Positions 33,239-43,848 of a stretch of 64,000 nucleotides of DNA are shown here, piece by piece. The DNA comes from Paramyrothecium sp. XJ0827 (Eukaryota > Ascomycota > Sordariomycetes > Hypocreales > Stachybotryaceae). Location of the stretch: assembly GCA_020881915.1 (NCBI GenBank), contig JAJFPB010000001.1, positions 806,001 to 870,000 on the forward strand, written 5' to 3'. The notes under the pieces are model-generated. The model did no database searches, had not been told where the DNA came from, and saw only the letters and a list, made by a program, of their open reading frames with translations. Position 1 is the stretch's first letter. The number at the start of each line of letters is the position of its first letter. Both the position numbers and the translations under genes were made by a program.

Positions 33239-34201
33239 TTATGGCGTCCCTTCCGCCCGAACCAGCGCAGAGGCCGGCCCACCATCGCCAGCGGGCAGCA
33301 GTGTTTTATCACTCTCCTTATTATTAAACTGCTTTTCTCTCTTCTTCCCGTAGTTTAATGTTTCCATGAAGGCGCTGAGGAAGAAGATGAAGAAGACAGA
33401 TACGATGAGGGCAAGGGCAATGAGAGGACCCACTATAGAGAAGATAGTGAAGCCGAATGACGCCGACTGGAAGGCGGTGATTGCCTTGGCCCGCTCCGTG
33501 GCAAGGCCTAACTGCATCGCCGTCAAGACGATGACGATGTATGCGGTGGTACTTGCCAGGATTCCCAAGTTGTCCTGGAAGTAGGAGCCGTACTGGTTCC
33601 ACCGAGCCATGTAGTTTTTCCCGGGCTTGTGCCAGTAGAAGTAGATCTTGTTGAGACGGTTAAGGCGCAGCTCACCGAACCGAAAGCGACGGTGGATCGA
33701 GTTGTAGAGGTGCGGGTCTTTTAGCAGCAGGGCGACGATACCGCGCCACTCGGACCACTCCAAACCTTCCGGAAGGAGATTGTTGGCCATTGCGATCTCG
33801 TAGTCGCTCCTGTTTGACACGAGCGCGGCATAGGAGAAGAGCATCCCCCAGACACGCTGCCGATACTCATGGAGCTTGCCCTTGTCGGGGCAGTCATCGC
33901 TGTTGTTCGAAGACGACTGCTCATCACGCGGTGTTGACACGTAGTGACATTGTATGTCCTCCGTCCAGAAGTACGGCTCCAGGACGAAACGCGGCAGTGG
34001 CTTGATGTAGATACGGCCGTTGCCCCACACCATATGCATGTCCAGTTTTTCGGTAACGCAGATCTCACGGTTGAGGATCCGTTGGTAATGGAGCGGCCGT
34101 GGTGGCATCGGCCGTCCTGCAAGCCATAGGTAACCGTAAACATCATCGAGTCGTTCCAGGTTCGTCTCCGTGTCAATCCAATCGAGCACTGATTCGGGCA
34201 T
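33239..34201 (-). CDS. DUF6601-family membrane protein, function unknown
   Basis: Single-exon gene of 320 residues. It matches the pattern of the fungal DUF6601 family: YGYLWLAGRP near residue 23, then LHYQRILNREICVTEKLDMH and RIYIKPLPRFVLEPYFW, a charged and Ser/Asn-rich loop, then RRFRFGELRLNRLNKIYF. Two strongly hydrophobic helices follow near residues 215-240 and 250-275 (IVGPLIALALIVSVFFIFFL), with a short basic cytosolic tail (YGKKREKQF). No catalytic motif is visible and no function is established for the family to my knowledge. The start gives a normal family N-terminus. A 255 bp minisatellite begins about 95 bp before the ATG, so it lies in the promoter or 5' UTR. Confidence 0.85.
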   Translation of the reverse strand: MPESVLDWIDTETNLERLDDVYGYLWLAGRPMPPRPLHYQRILNREICVTEKLDMHMVWGNGRIYIKPLPRFVLEPYFWTEDIQCHYVSTPRDEQSSSNNSDDCPDKGKLHEYRQRVWGMLFSYAALVSNRSDYEIAMANNLLPEGLEWSEWRGIVALLLKDPHLYNSIHRRFRFGELRLNRLNKIYFYWHKPGKNYMARWNQYGSYFQDNLGILASTTAYIVIVLTAMQLGLATERAKAITAFQSASFGFTIFSIVGPLIALALIVSVFFIFFLSAFMETLNYGKKREKQFNNKESDKTLLPAGDGGPASALVRAEGTP

Positions 34202-35837
34202 AGGGGTTATCAGATTGTCGTTTTTTTGCGTCTCGCCGCTGGTAGCAGGTCCGCAAACTCTTTGGACCTGATGGTACTGGGCGTTATCATAGGTGCTCCC
34301 ACAGATGTATCTCCCACAGATGTATCTCCCACAGATGTATGGCCCACAGATGTATGGCCCACAGATGTATCTCCCACAGATGTATCTCCCACAGATGTAT
34401 GGCCCACAGATGTATGGCCCACAGATGTATCTCCCACAGATGTATCTCCCACAGATGTATGGCCCACAGATGTATGGCCCACAGATGTATCTCCCACAGA
34501 TGTATCTCCCACAGATGTATCTCCCACAGATGTATCTCCCACAGATTTATCTTTGAAAACTTGGGGAAAAGAGAAGTCTTTCTACTGCTCGAAATAGGAG
34601 GTTAGAGATGCAGGACCGAACCTGTGGAGGTCATGGAGGTCATGGAGTGGCAGTCACCTGTTGCCACGGAGCGGTCCTTTCAGAGGACGGCTTCGCGGTT
34701 AGCGTCGAGGACGACTTTGAGGAAGGCATTTTAGGTCGGAGTCGAGAAATTCTTGCAGACAGGGGATAGAGTGACAAAGACGTAACAAATGGACAGTTCG
34801 AGAGGGATCTTGGAAGAGTAGAAGGGTCTCATACTTATAGGATTAGAAGCGAGCTGGGTCGCTGCTAGCTGCCACCTCCTTCTCGAGTCGAAGGTCGGGG
34901 AAACAGACTTCAACTCCAGGAACACTGCGAGCTCTGGCCACAGCTGACTTCTGCACATCATTTGGGTGGAAGTGCAGGGACAAGGGAGCGCTTCTCAGAT
35001 AGTGGTCAGTTCTAGATTTACCAGCTGAATACCTATGTCTCAAGCCGGCGCTTGGCACGCGGTATGCCCGCCAATGATGGGAGTAGGCTCTCCGCAGCCG
35101 AGAACGAGAACGTATTCCGCTGGCTCGTGCACGGCAGTTGGGTGGTAGTGGACGGGGACCTGGACGGACGGCAATCAGGCTGGCGTCTATAAGTCACTAT
35201 CGCGTAGACTCCATTGGCCATCCAGTGACCGGGTTGACATACATGATGCAGCGGAGCGGCCACAGCCTTGCAAGTTCCGAGGCTCTGTGCTGCGTCGGGG
35301 AACAACTCCTGCTTCACCGAAGTGGAGCGCGGTTGGCCAACCGGCGTCGTGGAGGCTTACCGCACTTCAGAAGTGCAAGAATCGTCATTGTGTGCGCGCC
35401 TCCAATAGGTGGTTGACTCACCTGCAAACAAAGGCTGCCGTAACATGCTTGTGTTGCACAGCATCTAACCGCCCGGAAGCAAGCCACCGCAACTTCAGCC
35501 TTCCCGTCCTGGCTGCCCGGGTCCAGGGATCACCCCTGGACGGCATAGATACTCAAGGACCTGGTGAAGATCATTGCACCCATTCCCGCTTCATGCTAAT
35601 CTTAGCCACGCTAGCCGGGCGCCGCAATCTGGTCTCGAGCCGCCCTGGTCCGCTCGATACCGAGTTCATCACTGGCCTGTGCCCGTTGCAGTTGCGTACT
35701 TATACTTCTTTGGCAAGATGAAGCGGGCTGAGCGGCCATGCAACATCCTGCTCATTCTTTTCTCATTCCACCTTAGTATTTTGTGTACACCTTGTCTCGT
35801 TTACCTTGCCGTCTTTATCCCTGATTACATCTGCACC
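34202..35837. other. Divergent intergenic region with the minisatellite
   Basis: This 1.64 kb separates the divergent DUF6601 and NLR-like genes. Apart from the array at 34296-34550 I see no gene. A TATA-like ATAC motif at about 35700 precedes the NLR-like start at 35838. Confidence 0.5.
34296..34550. repeat. Minisatellite: 17 units of 15 bp, with higher-order 60 bp period
   Basis: Seventeen head-to-tail copies of a unit ending CCCACAGATGTAT that begins with CTC or GGC. The two types alternate in pairs: CTC-CTC-CTC, then GGC-GGC and CTC-CTC three times over, ending in two further CTC units; the last copy has one base change (ATTTAT). Units are otherwise identical. Because the unit is a multiple of three and lacks stops in several frames, the array stays open in both directions (PQMY-, PTDV- and GDTSV-type pentapeptides), but no coding role is supported. 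It sits between the DUF6601 gene and the NLR-like gene. Confidence 0.95.
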
Positions 35838-38800
35838 ATGGCCAAGTCAAAGGAAGGCAAAAAGCCCTTGAGTGAGCTCCAATACGGGATGTTACAGATT
35901 TGGCCAAAATTACCGAAAACAAAAAAAAAATGGAAGGATGAGTCGGACGACAAGTCGGACGACGAGCCGTACGACGAGAGAGTGGATGGCCCTGGCAATC
36001 AAGTAGTTCCGGACATTGAGTGAGTGGACCCAGTTCGATGAGGCAACAGTAATCTAGCGCCGCGACATGACCTGATAACACGTCCTCAGCATCGTTGTCG
36101 TCCCTGGCCTCGGGACGCACCCCAAAAAATGCTGGCAGTTCGAACCAGAAAAGAACTCAACAGACGACAAAGACCCCCAAAGAAAAGGGTTCAACTGGGT
36201 TACGAGCAGAGAAGGCCTTCACGCCAATTTCCCCTCGGCCCGGGTCCTCTGCTTCGCATATGTTTCGGCTTGGTATGGCAACTATGCGATCGCAAACAGC
36301 TTCGAAGGTATTGTCACAGGACTTTGCAATGAACTTATAGCTGTACGACAGGTTAGTCAGGCCACTCTATGCATCTGGTTTGCTCAGTCATGCTGAAAAC
36401 AGCCGCGATTCGCCGCTTAGACCGACTCTGAAAAATTCAGGCCCATCATACTCATCGGCCACAGCATGGGAGGGCTGGTCGTTGCGCAAGTGAGGCTCCA
36501 TGGCTCCATCACTATAATGGGGTGCTTACCTCAAAGATATCCCCTGACTTCTAAGTACAGGCTTTGCGCGAGCTACATCGGCTACGAAATGACGATTCAA
36601 ATATTCTCCCGTCCGTCACGGGGTGCCTCTTCTTTGGGGCCCCGTTCGGGGGAAGCGGCCTATCACGTTTCGCACAGGCGGCAGGCGATGCGATGAACAC
36701 TATTGGGACACCCGCCTACACCCAGCTGCTGAACATCATGAAGCCAGGCCCCGAGAATGTATTTCTACAGCATCTCTGCGGTGATTTTAGGGAGCTGGCA
36801 ACCCGAATCAGCCCCGGTATCGACCTAAGCTGTTTCCATGAGTCCTTAAATATTAACGATAAGAAGATGTTGAGCCGCCTTGGCCTCAAATTCGTCCCGA
36901 CAATAGCGTTCTCAATGACCAAGGGTTTCTTGGGGCTGGTCAGTCTATAGCAGCGGATCCAGTGCATACTGATATGACAAGCTGACCAAGCATAGCCGCA
37001 GAAGTTCGTTGATGAAAAATCTGCCACTGCTATCCTGCCGAATGGGAAGCGCGGCATCCCGCTTCACCGAGATCACAGCGACCTAGTCAAATTCAAGGAA
37101 CCCACTGACGACGACTACAAGCGTGTGCTTGATGAATTGAAGAAACACGTCGAAAACGCCCCAGGTCACGTCAAGAAGAGGCAGTCTGAGGCACGCCAGA
37201 CCAGTATGCTACCCGGTGAAGTGGAGGCTCTGATGAGGCTTCTCGAATCCGAAATTGGCCAGAAACAGGAAAGAACTCTCGAGAAGCTGGACCAAAAGTC
37301 ATGGTTCCTTGAGGACGATGCTTTCAAGAAGTGGGAAAATCTATCCTCGCGGGGACTATCGTGCTTCTGGTTGACTAGCATGCCTGGTGTTGGGAAAACG
37401 ACCATTACTTTATCCGCCATCAGTCAAATCCGCCGCAGCAATCAAGAGATAATAGATAATAAGAGAATGGGCAAGTCAGGACACGTCCCACTCCTCGCCT
37501 TCTTCCTATGCGACACGACCCCAGATGGCTCATCTCCTGTCGAGCTGCTCAAGGCTCTGCTTCTTCAGCTTATCAAACAAAACCCCCTCGTGGCCAACTA
37601 CGCCAAGCACCTCTCTATAACGGGCCATTTGAAGTCCCAGGCCAATGAAGACGTCTCAGGCGACGGCACGAATGCCACCTTGAGTTTGGACAACCTGTGG
37701 GGCTGCTTGAAGCACATTCTCAACGACGACGCATTTGGTGACGTGTACATCGTCATCAACAACATCCATCTCCTAGCCGGTGGGCAGCACAATCGGCTCA
37801 TTACCTGGATTCACGTCCACCTTACAGAAACCGCCAGGGAACTGCATCACTCGGGCGGTAGCGCAGCTCATCGCGGAGCCCGTCGGTGGCTGTTCACGCG
37901 CGTGCGAGAGGACGGTCATGATCGCTTCGGAGATTTAATCAATACGGAGTATTCGCATGTCATAGACCTTTCTGCTGACATCTATAAAGACAAGATCAGC
38001 AATTCGCTCGAGGAATATGTCATGACTAAAGTCACAGAGCTACGGCAGGAAAAGAAATACCATTTACATCAAGCGTACATGATTCAAGATTTGATGAAGG
38101 GCAAGGCAGCCAACAAACACTGGATCGACATCCAGTACATGCGACTCAGGGCTCTGGAGGATGGGACTAATATGGAAGCCGTCAACGAGATCCTTAGTCC
38201 CGCTACTGCCATCAATCTACGTAAACTCAAGCGTACCTGCTGGCTCACGGTTAGTTCTCTAGTGCGGCGCAATCCGCTTCAGACGACCCGAACTTACTGA
38301 CAAGTACGCTTCAGATCTTCGAGCGTGATCCTAGTGACGTTCATGCTCTACAAGATCTGCTGAGAGCCTTGGCTTTGGCTTTCCGTCCTCCCACTATCGA
38401 GGAGCTCGCTATATTATCTAGCATCCAAGACCAAGCAAGGCTGCGCGTGCTCATCGAAAGATGCAAGCCTCTGGTGCAGCAAGTCTCTTTGAATGGTGAG
38501 ACACAGGGTTTTGAGTTTAGCAATCCTTCCCTTAAAGTCGATTTCCTCTGGGAATCAGACGAAGGTCTTGATTCCGAGGATAAGACGGAACCTTCGATTC
38601 AACGCTTCCACGGCATTCTCGCATTAAGATGTTTCTCCTCTATAGAGGACACCGAAGAAACCAAGGCTGTCTACCCGTGGGAGTACTGGATGCAGCATGC
38701 GATCCAGGGGAAAAAGGGACTTGCCAAGGATCTTGTCCGAGAACTGGGGGCTTTCTGGTCCAGCAATTCTCCACTGAGGAAGACCTGGTTGCAGTATTGC

Positions 38801-41278
38801 CGACCGAAAATGCCATCTTCCAAGGACAGTTTATCGCACGAGGGCATGATGGCACTGCACACGGCTGCTATTTTCGGATACGATTTGCTCGTGCAGCAAT
38901 TAATACACCATGGGCACAAGGAGGAGCTTGACATGTTCAACGATGATGGTTATACACCAGTAAGTTGCATCCGCAGACCTTCTGCTCATGTCGCTGATTA
39001 TAAGTAGCTGCACATCGCTGCCATGTACAATCACATAGAGACCATCAAGACACTTCTCAGAGAAAGTAAGGGCCCCATCGACAAGGGCGGGGACAGCGGG
39101 ACGGCACTACATGCTGCCGCACTCCAAGGACATGTCGAAACCTTGAACCTCTTGCTCGACAACGGCGCAGACCCTAATGCATTCTGCGCAAAGTTTGGTC
39201 CCGTCATCAACGCCGCAATCCGGTCGGGTAACAACGAAGCCGTACAGAAACTGCTCCATCACCCCCGCCATAGCCTCGCATCGTACGGGGCCCAGGCCAT
39301 ACCGCCCCTTGCCCTCGCTGCTGGCCTGTCAGAAAAGAAAGTCTTCAAAAGCATACTTACCGGTGGCAAGGGCAAGTGGCAACGAGAAGACTACCATAAG
39401 GCCTTGAATAACGCCTGCTACCTCAAGAAGGGCGCCAGCGTCGAGCTTCTCCTGAACGAAGCCAAGGAGTATCTCGACGATGATATCCTTCGCAAGTCCA
39501 TGCTGACCGCGGCCCTTGGAGATAACTGGGGCTGCGTAGATTTGATAATCGATGTCCATCCGGGGCTGGCTGGTGGCGAAATCTTCTACCTCGCCGCTGT
39601 GACCACACGATCGAGTGGTCGCACGCCAGCCGACCCCGACCCCAACAGCATCCTCCACAAGGTATGGAACACTGCGAGCTCTTCTATTTCAAGAGACGTT
39701 CTCAACGCAGCACTGTACCAAGCAACAGATAATGAGAAGTACAAGACGGTGCACTGGCTCTTGGACATGTGCGGGGCGAAGCCCAACGACGCCCTTGACA
39801 AGAAGGATGGCATACTCCCCGCCCAATGTTTCAAGCACGATCCCTCGCAGCGGTACGGCAATGCCCTCACCGCTGCCGCGTGGGATGGTAACAAGCCTAT
39901 TGTCGATGTTTTGCTTGCTTACGGGGCGGACGTGGACAATGACGATGGGTGTCCTCTGCAGATGGCGGCGCAGGAAGGCCATGCCGAGGTGGTAAAGACG
40001 CTGCTCAAAGCTGGCGCGACAATCAACAGGATCCCCGGAGAAGAACAGAGCTACCGAGGACCCAAATTTCTTGACGGCACCGCCCTGCAGGCCGCCTGTC
40101 GTTTGGGACGCACAGAGGTCGTCAAAACCCTTCTCGACTGGGAGGGGGCCCCAGCGGATCCAGATCTTGGAAGAGGCCTCTTCCAAAGGCCCATCCTTGC
40201 AGCGACCAAGGGGGATCGGCCGGAGGTGCTGAAGCTGCTGCTCGCTGCTGGGGTAGATGTCAACGGCAGAGACGGCGAGGCGTCCACTCCATTGATCAAC
40301 GCCGCCTTCCACATGTCGGCTGAAGCAACCGAGCTTCTGATCAAGGCGAAAGCGAAGATCAATCAGGTCGACGCCAATGGCGATACAGCACTCATCCTTG
40401 CGGCGCACAAGGGCGATGCAAGAATATTGCAGCTCCTGGTCGATAACAAGGCCAAATTGCTACACAAAAGCCCGAGCCATGGATTCGCCCTTACGGTGGC
40501 GGCAAAATACGGCCACACCGAGTGCGTGCGAAAACTAGTCGCTGTCTTGGACCCCCTCTTTTGCGCCTTGAATACTGTCGCGGAGAACAATTCTACCATG
40601 AGAGCCCTCCTGGCACAGCCCGAGGGTGACCACGCCTTCTACGACGAGGAGACGGTACATCCCCTGCGTGATGAACTTGCAAGAGTCAATCAGATTGTGA
40701 TGGAAACTAGGCGCATCCGCGACGGCTGGCAGCGCATGCAGGCGGCGGTGGAATCAGCGAAGCAGGAGACGGCAAGCTACAAGCAAAGAATGAACAGCCT
40801 GCAGCGGGATTGGGATGATTATCGAGATGAGACCGATCGAAAGCAAGAAAGCTACGACTCCTCTATCAAGGGCTTCAAAACGGTGGAACGGGAGCGCGAC
40901 CAAAAGACGCAAGAGCTCGAGGCTTACAAGATAGAGCTCGCTCAGTCGCGCGAAGTCTGCAACGCCGCGAAGGCCGACGCGGAGCAGGCGAGAGTTGAAG
41001 CGGCCAAGGAGAAAGACCACCACGAGATGATGCGAGAGAAAGCCAAGGTGATCGCGGACAGTCGCGAACAGAAGTGGGAGGGCGAGGTCCGCAAGTTGAA
41101 GGATGAGATCAGCGGATTGAGGTACGAGCTCAGCAAATTGGCCAGCAGCGAGACCAGAATCTCTGTGAGCCAGGAAGATGATAACCCGCCACTTCCAAGG
41201 AGGCCCAATAAGCCCAAGAGACCGTCTACATTGGGGTTGACTATGTTCAACAAGAAGGGCAGCGGCTCTACAGAGTAG
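35838..41278 (+). CDS. NLR-like protein: alpha/beta-hydrolase, P-loop NTPase, ankyrin repeats, coiled coil
   Basis: Seven exons (35838-36019, 36090-36351, 36421-36489, 36561-36938, 36996-38249, 38315-38959, 39008-41278) give 1686 residues. Order seen: acidic/basic N-terminus; alpha/beta-hydrolase (PGAP1/lipase-like) from IVVVPGLGTHP near 62, with nucleophile elbow GHSMGG (Ser163) and LFFGAPFGG; a NACHT-type NTPase with SCFWLTSMPGVGKTT near 420-434; a helical/winged-helix region (RALALAFRPPTIEELA); about ten ankyrin repeats from about 890 to 1450; a coiled coil of about 150 residues (1485-1640); and a proline/basic tail (PPLPRRPNKPKRPS). Fungal NLRs of this kind act in non-self recognition: repeats sense, NTPase oligomerises, N-terminal enzyme executes. 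The Walker B site reads VYIVINNIHLL, not IDALDE. Start: ATG 35838 has a strong context (CACCATGG); an in-frame ATG at 35718 would add a hydrophobic stretch. Confidence 0.88.
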
Positions 41279-42537
41279 TCGAAGTTTTGCCATAGTAGAA
41301 TGTGTTTCGCAAATACACGAATTCATGGATTCTTTCCATTCACGGTATTTTGAAAGCCCATTCAAGCAAGACTCAATCACGACACCTGATGGTCCATGTG
41401 CTTACCAGTTGTCCACAAATCTCGCACGTTCGCCTCATACTCAGCACACGGGGTGGTCCAGAAAGTCCAAAGTAGCAGCAGCTCTACAAGACGTCTTGAA
41501 CCCAAGGGATTGTGTTCTCTGGTTTTCTTCCTCTGCTCCTTTTTCGGGTACTCCGCTCTTATTACTGCGGATAACCTTTCTTCTCTTACGTTTCTTACAA
41601 AGAAGTACACTCTTGCCCCTTCTCTTCAGATAGCTAGCTTTATCTTAAAGGATTTTAAACTACTTTTGCACATAAAAATTGAATAAAAATCTGTTTATTC
41701 TCAGAAGCTCAAACCCTGACCTAGAGGCAGGTCAAAAATCAACGCAGCAGCATCCACGGGGATGTCCTTTCCGTCCAACTCCAGTGCGCAGTATGCGGTG
41801 GCTTCCTTCTATAGAATGATGCGATTATGTGTAAGGCAATGCTAACAGCAATTGTGGAAAATAATCATGAAATAGGCTAGATTGCGAAGTATTGTCGGTG
41901 TTATTTCAGACTTTCTTGATATAACCTCATTGTTACCATGACTAGAAGAAGCACTGCGGTCTCCGTTCTTAGGATTCTTCCTGCGTACCTGCTGCCCGTT
42001 TCCGCGCCCGGAAGCTATCCGTCTGATTCAACTATTTAAAGACCGCGCGTCCAATCATTGGCGGTTCCAGCACCGAGGTTCCGAGAACCGCTGCCTCCTT
42101 CTCGATGCAGCTCAGCACGTCATTCCCAACAACCCACATCCTCATACTGTACAGGAGTCCAATCGGCCGCCAGCAAATCATGGGAGGCCTGTGGCGCGAC
42201 CGGTGCGAATCGTTCGGACGCACCACGTTCCATGTGTGGTTGCGGCCCCGCACCCGACGGCATCGTAATTGAGACCGTCGAGCACGCCATCAGATGATCA
42301 AGACACCAGAGGGCCGGCTATAACCGTCATCGCCCACGCCCACGCCCTTTTAACCGAAGCTGTATATGTATATGAAGGAGCAGCAATCCTAGCCTTTCTG
42401 CCCATGCAATTGACCAATTACAATATTTACCTGTATACTCTAATTGGCCGAAGGAGCCGCTGCTGCTGCTGCACTTCAATTGCTTCTTTTCAAGCGGTCC
42501 ATTCCTAGAAAACGACACTAAATCAATTCGCTCAACC
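41279..42537. other. Intergenic, no gene recognised
   Basis: The left part holds the 3' UTR of the NLR-like gene, with an AT-rich stretch near 41630-41700 that may serve 3' end formation. The right part is the promoter of the dioxygenase gene, which includes a TATATGTATATG stretch near 42362. No further coding signal. Confidence 0.5.
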
Positions 42538-43848
42538 ATGGCTCCTGGAGCTCTCATTGAGGAGACGGGCAGCACGCCCGTCGTGGTCAAGAATGCGGAC
42601 GCGCCGCGCTCCATCTTCCCAGACGGCATTCGCACTTCTGGCCAACACCCTCCGCTCTACTCGGACTTGAAGGAATACGCCGAATTTCCCAAGGAGATCT
42701 CGGGCCCGACCGTCTGGGTTGCTGACGACTACAAGAACAACCCAGAGCGCTGGACGCACCCCTTCACCGATGAAGAAGTCCAGGAAATCAGCGACGCGGC
42801 TGATCAGTTCATCGCCAGCGGCACGCCCCTGACTGGTATCTCACAGGTTCGTAATGGCCGCCTCGTAACCAAGCAGGAAAACACAGTACTGACAATCACC
42901 TGCAGCAAAACTTCCCCCTGCCCAAGTTTGCCAAGAGACTCAATGAGCTCCGCGAGGATCTCCTCAACGGCAAAGGCTTCATTCTCGTCAAGCGCTTCCC
43001 TGCCGGTGCGTGGAACGCAGAGAAGAATTCCGTAGCCTACATGGGTCTCGGCACCTACCTCGGCTACTTCGTCTCCCAGAACGCCCATGGCCACGTCCTC
43101 GGGCACGTCAAGGACGTCGGCGATGACGCAACGCAGATCGACAAGGTCCGCATCTACCGCACCACAGCCCGTCAGTTCTTCCACAGCGACGACTCCGACA
43201 TCGTCGGCCTGCTGTGCCTTCACAGGGCGGCCGAGGGTGGTGAGAGCGACATTGTCAGCATCCACCATGTTTGGAATTACCTCCAGGCCAACCACCCCGA
43301 CGTGGCTGAGACCCTGACCAAGCCCATCTGGTACTTTGACCGCAAAGGAGAAAAGAGCGAGGGACAGGACGACTGGATCAGGCAGCCCATCTTCTACATC
43401 GAGAAGGGCGGCAAGGAGCGTGTCTACTGCAAGTGGGACCCTTACTTTGTGCGCTCCCTGACGCGCTTCTCCGACAAGGGCCTCATTCCCGCCCTGAGCG
43501 ATGAGCAGAAGCACGCCATGCAGGTTCTTGAAGATACTTGCAACCTGCTCGCACTGCACATGATTTTGGAAGTGGGAGATATCCAGTTCCTGCACAACGG
43601 CCACCTCCTGCACGCTAGGACCGCATACAAGGGTAAGTAATTCAAAAACTGCTTGGATCATCAAACATCCTAATGTTCCCCTAGATCCCGCACCACCTGC
43701 ACCGCGCAGGCATCTGCTTCGCCTCTGGCTGTCCACCCCTGAGAGCGAAGGTGGATGGTCGCTCCCCATGCCCGACAGCCACGAGAAGAAGCGAGGCGGC
43801 ATCCAGGTCAACAACAATGCTCCCCGAGCACCACTGGACGCGGAATGA
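42538..43848 (+). CDS. TauD/TfdA-type Fe(II)/2-oxoglutarate dioxygenase
   Basis: Exons 42538-42846, 42906-43632 and 43685-43848 encode 399 residues; the start lies in AACCATGG. The enzyme should use Fe(II), oxygen and 2-oxoglutarate to hydroxylate a small substrate. Seen: the metal HxD motif FFHSDDSDIVGLLCL (His196, Asp198); a distal His near 339 (HLLHARTAYKD); and the Arg cluster RRHLLRLWL near 353-360, whose Arg binds the 2-oxoglutarate carboxylate. Both introns have normal ends (donors GTTCGT, GTAAGT). The fungal members of this group are often annotated as taurine catabolism enzymes, but their substrates are mostly untested, so sulfonate use is not claimed. There is no signal peptide, so a cytosolic or peroxisomal location is likely. 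Neighbours give no pathway clue. Confidence 0.92.

Noticed and set aside
34226..34605. Forward and reverse repeat-protein frames across the minisatellite
   Set aside because: The 15 bp unit is a multiple of three and free of stops in several frames, so open frames are automatic; no start context, signal peptide or downstream domain supports translation.
36352..36440. Acceptor TTCAG at 36440 in the second intron of the NLR-like gene
   Set aside because: It would shift the frame before the GHSMGG motif; the acceptor CTTAG at 36420 keeps phase and adds TDSEKF before RPIILIGHSMGG.
42804..43817. 337-codon reverse frame opposite the dioxygenase
   Set aside because: Spans introns and exons of a clear TauD-family gene on the other strand; no motif of its own.
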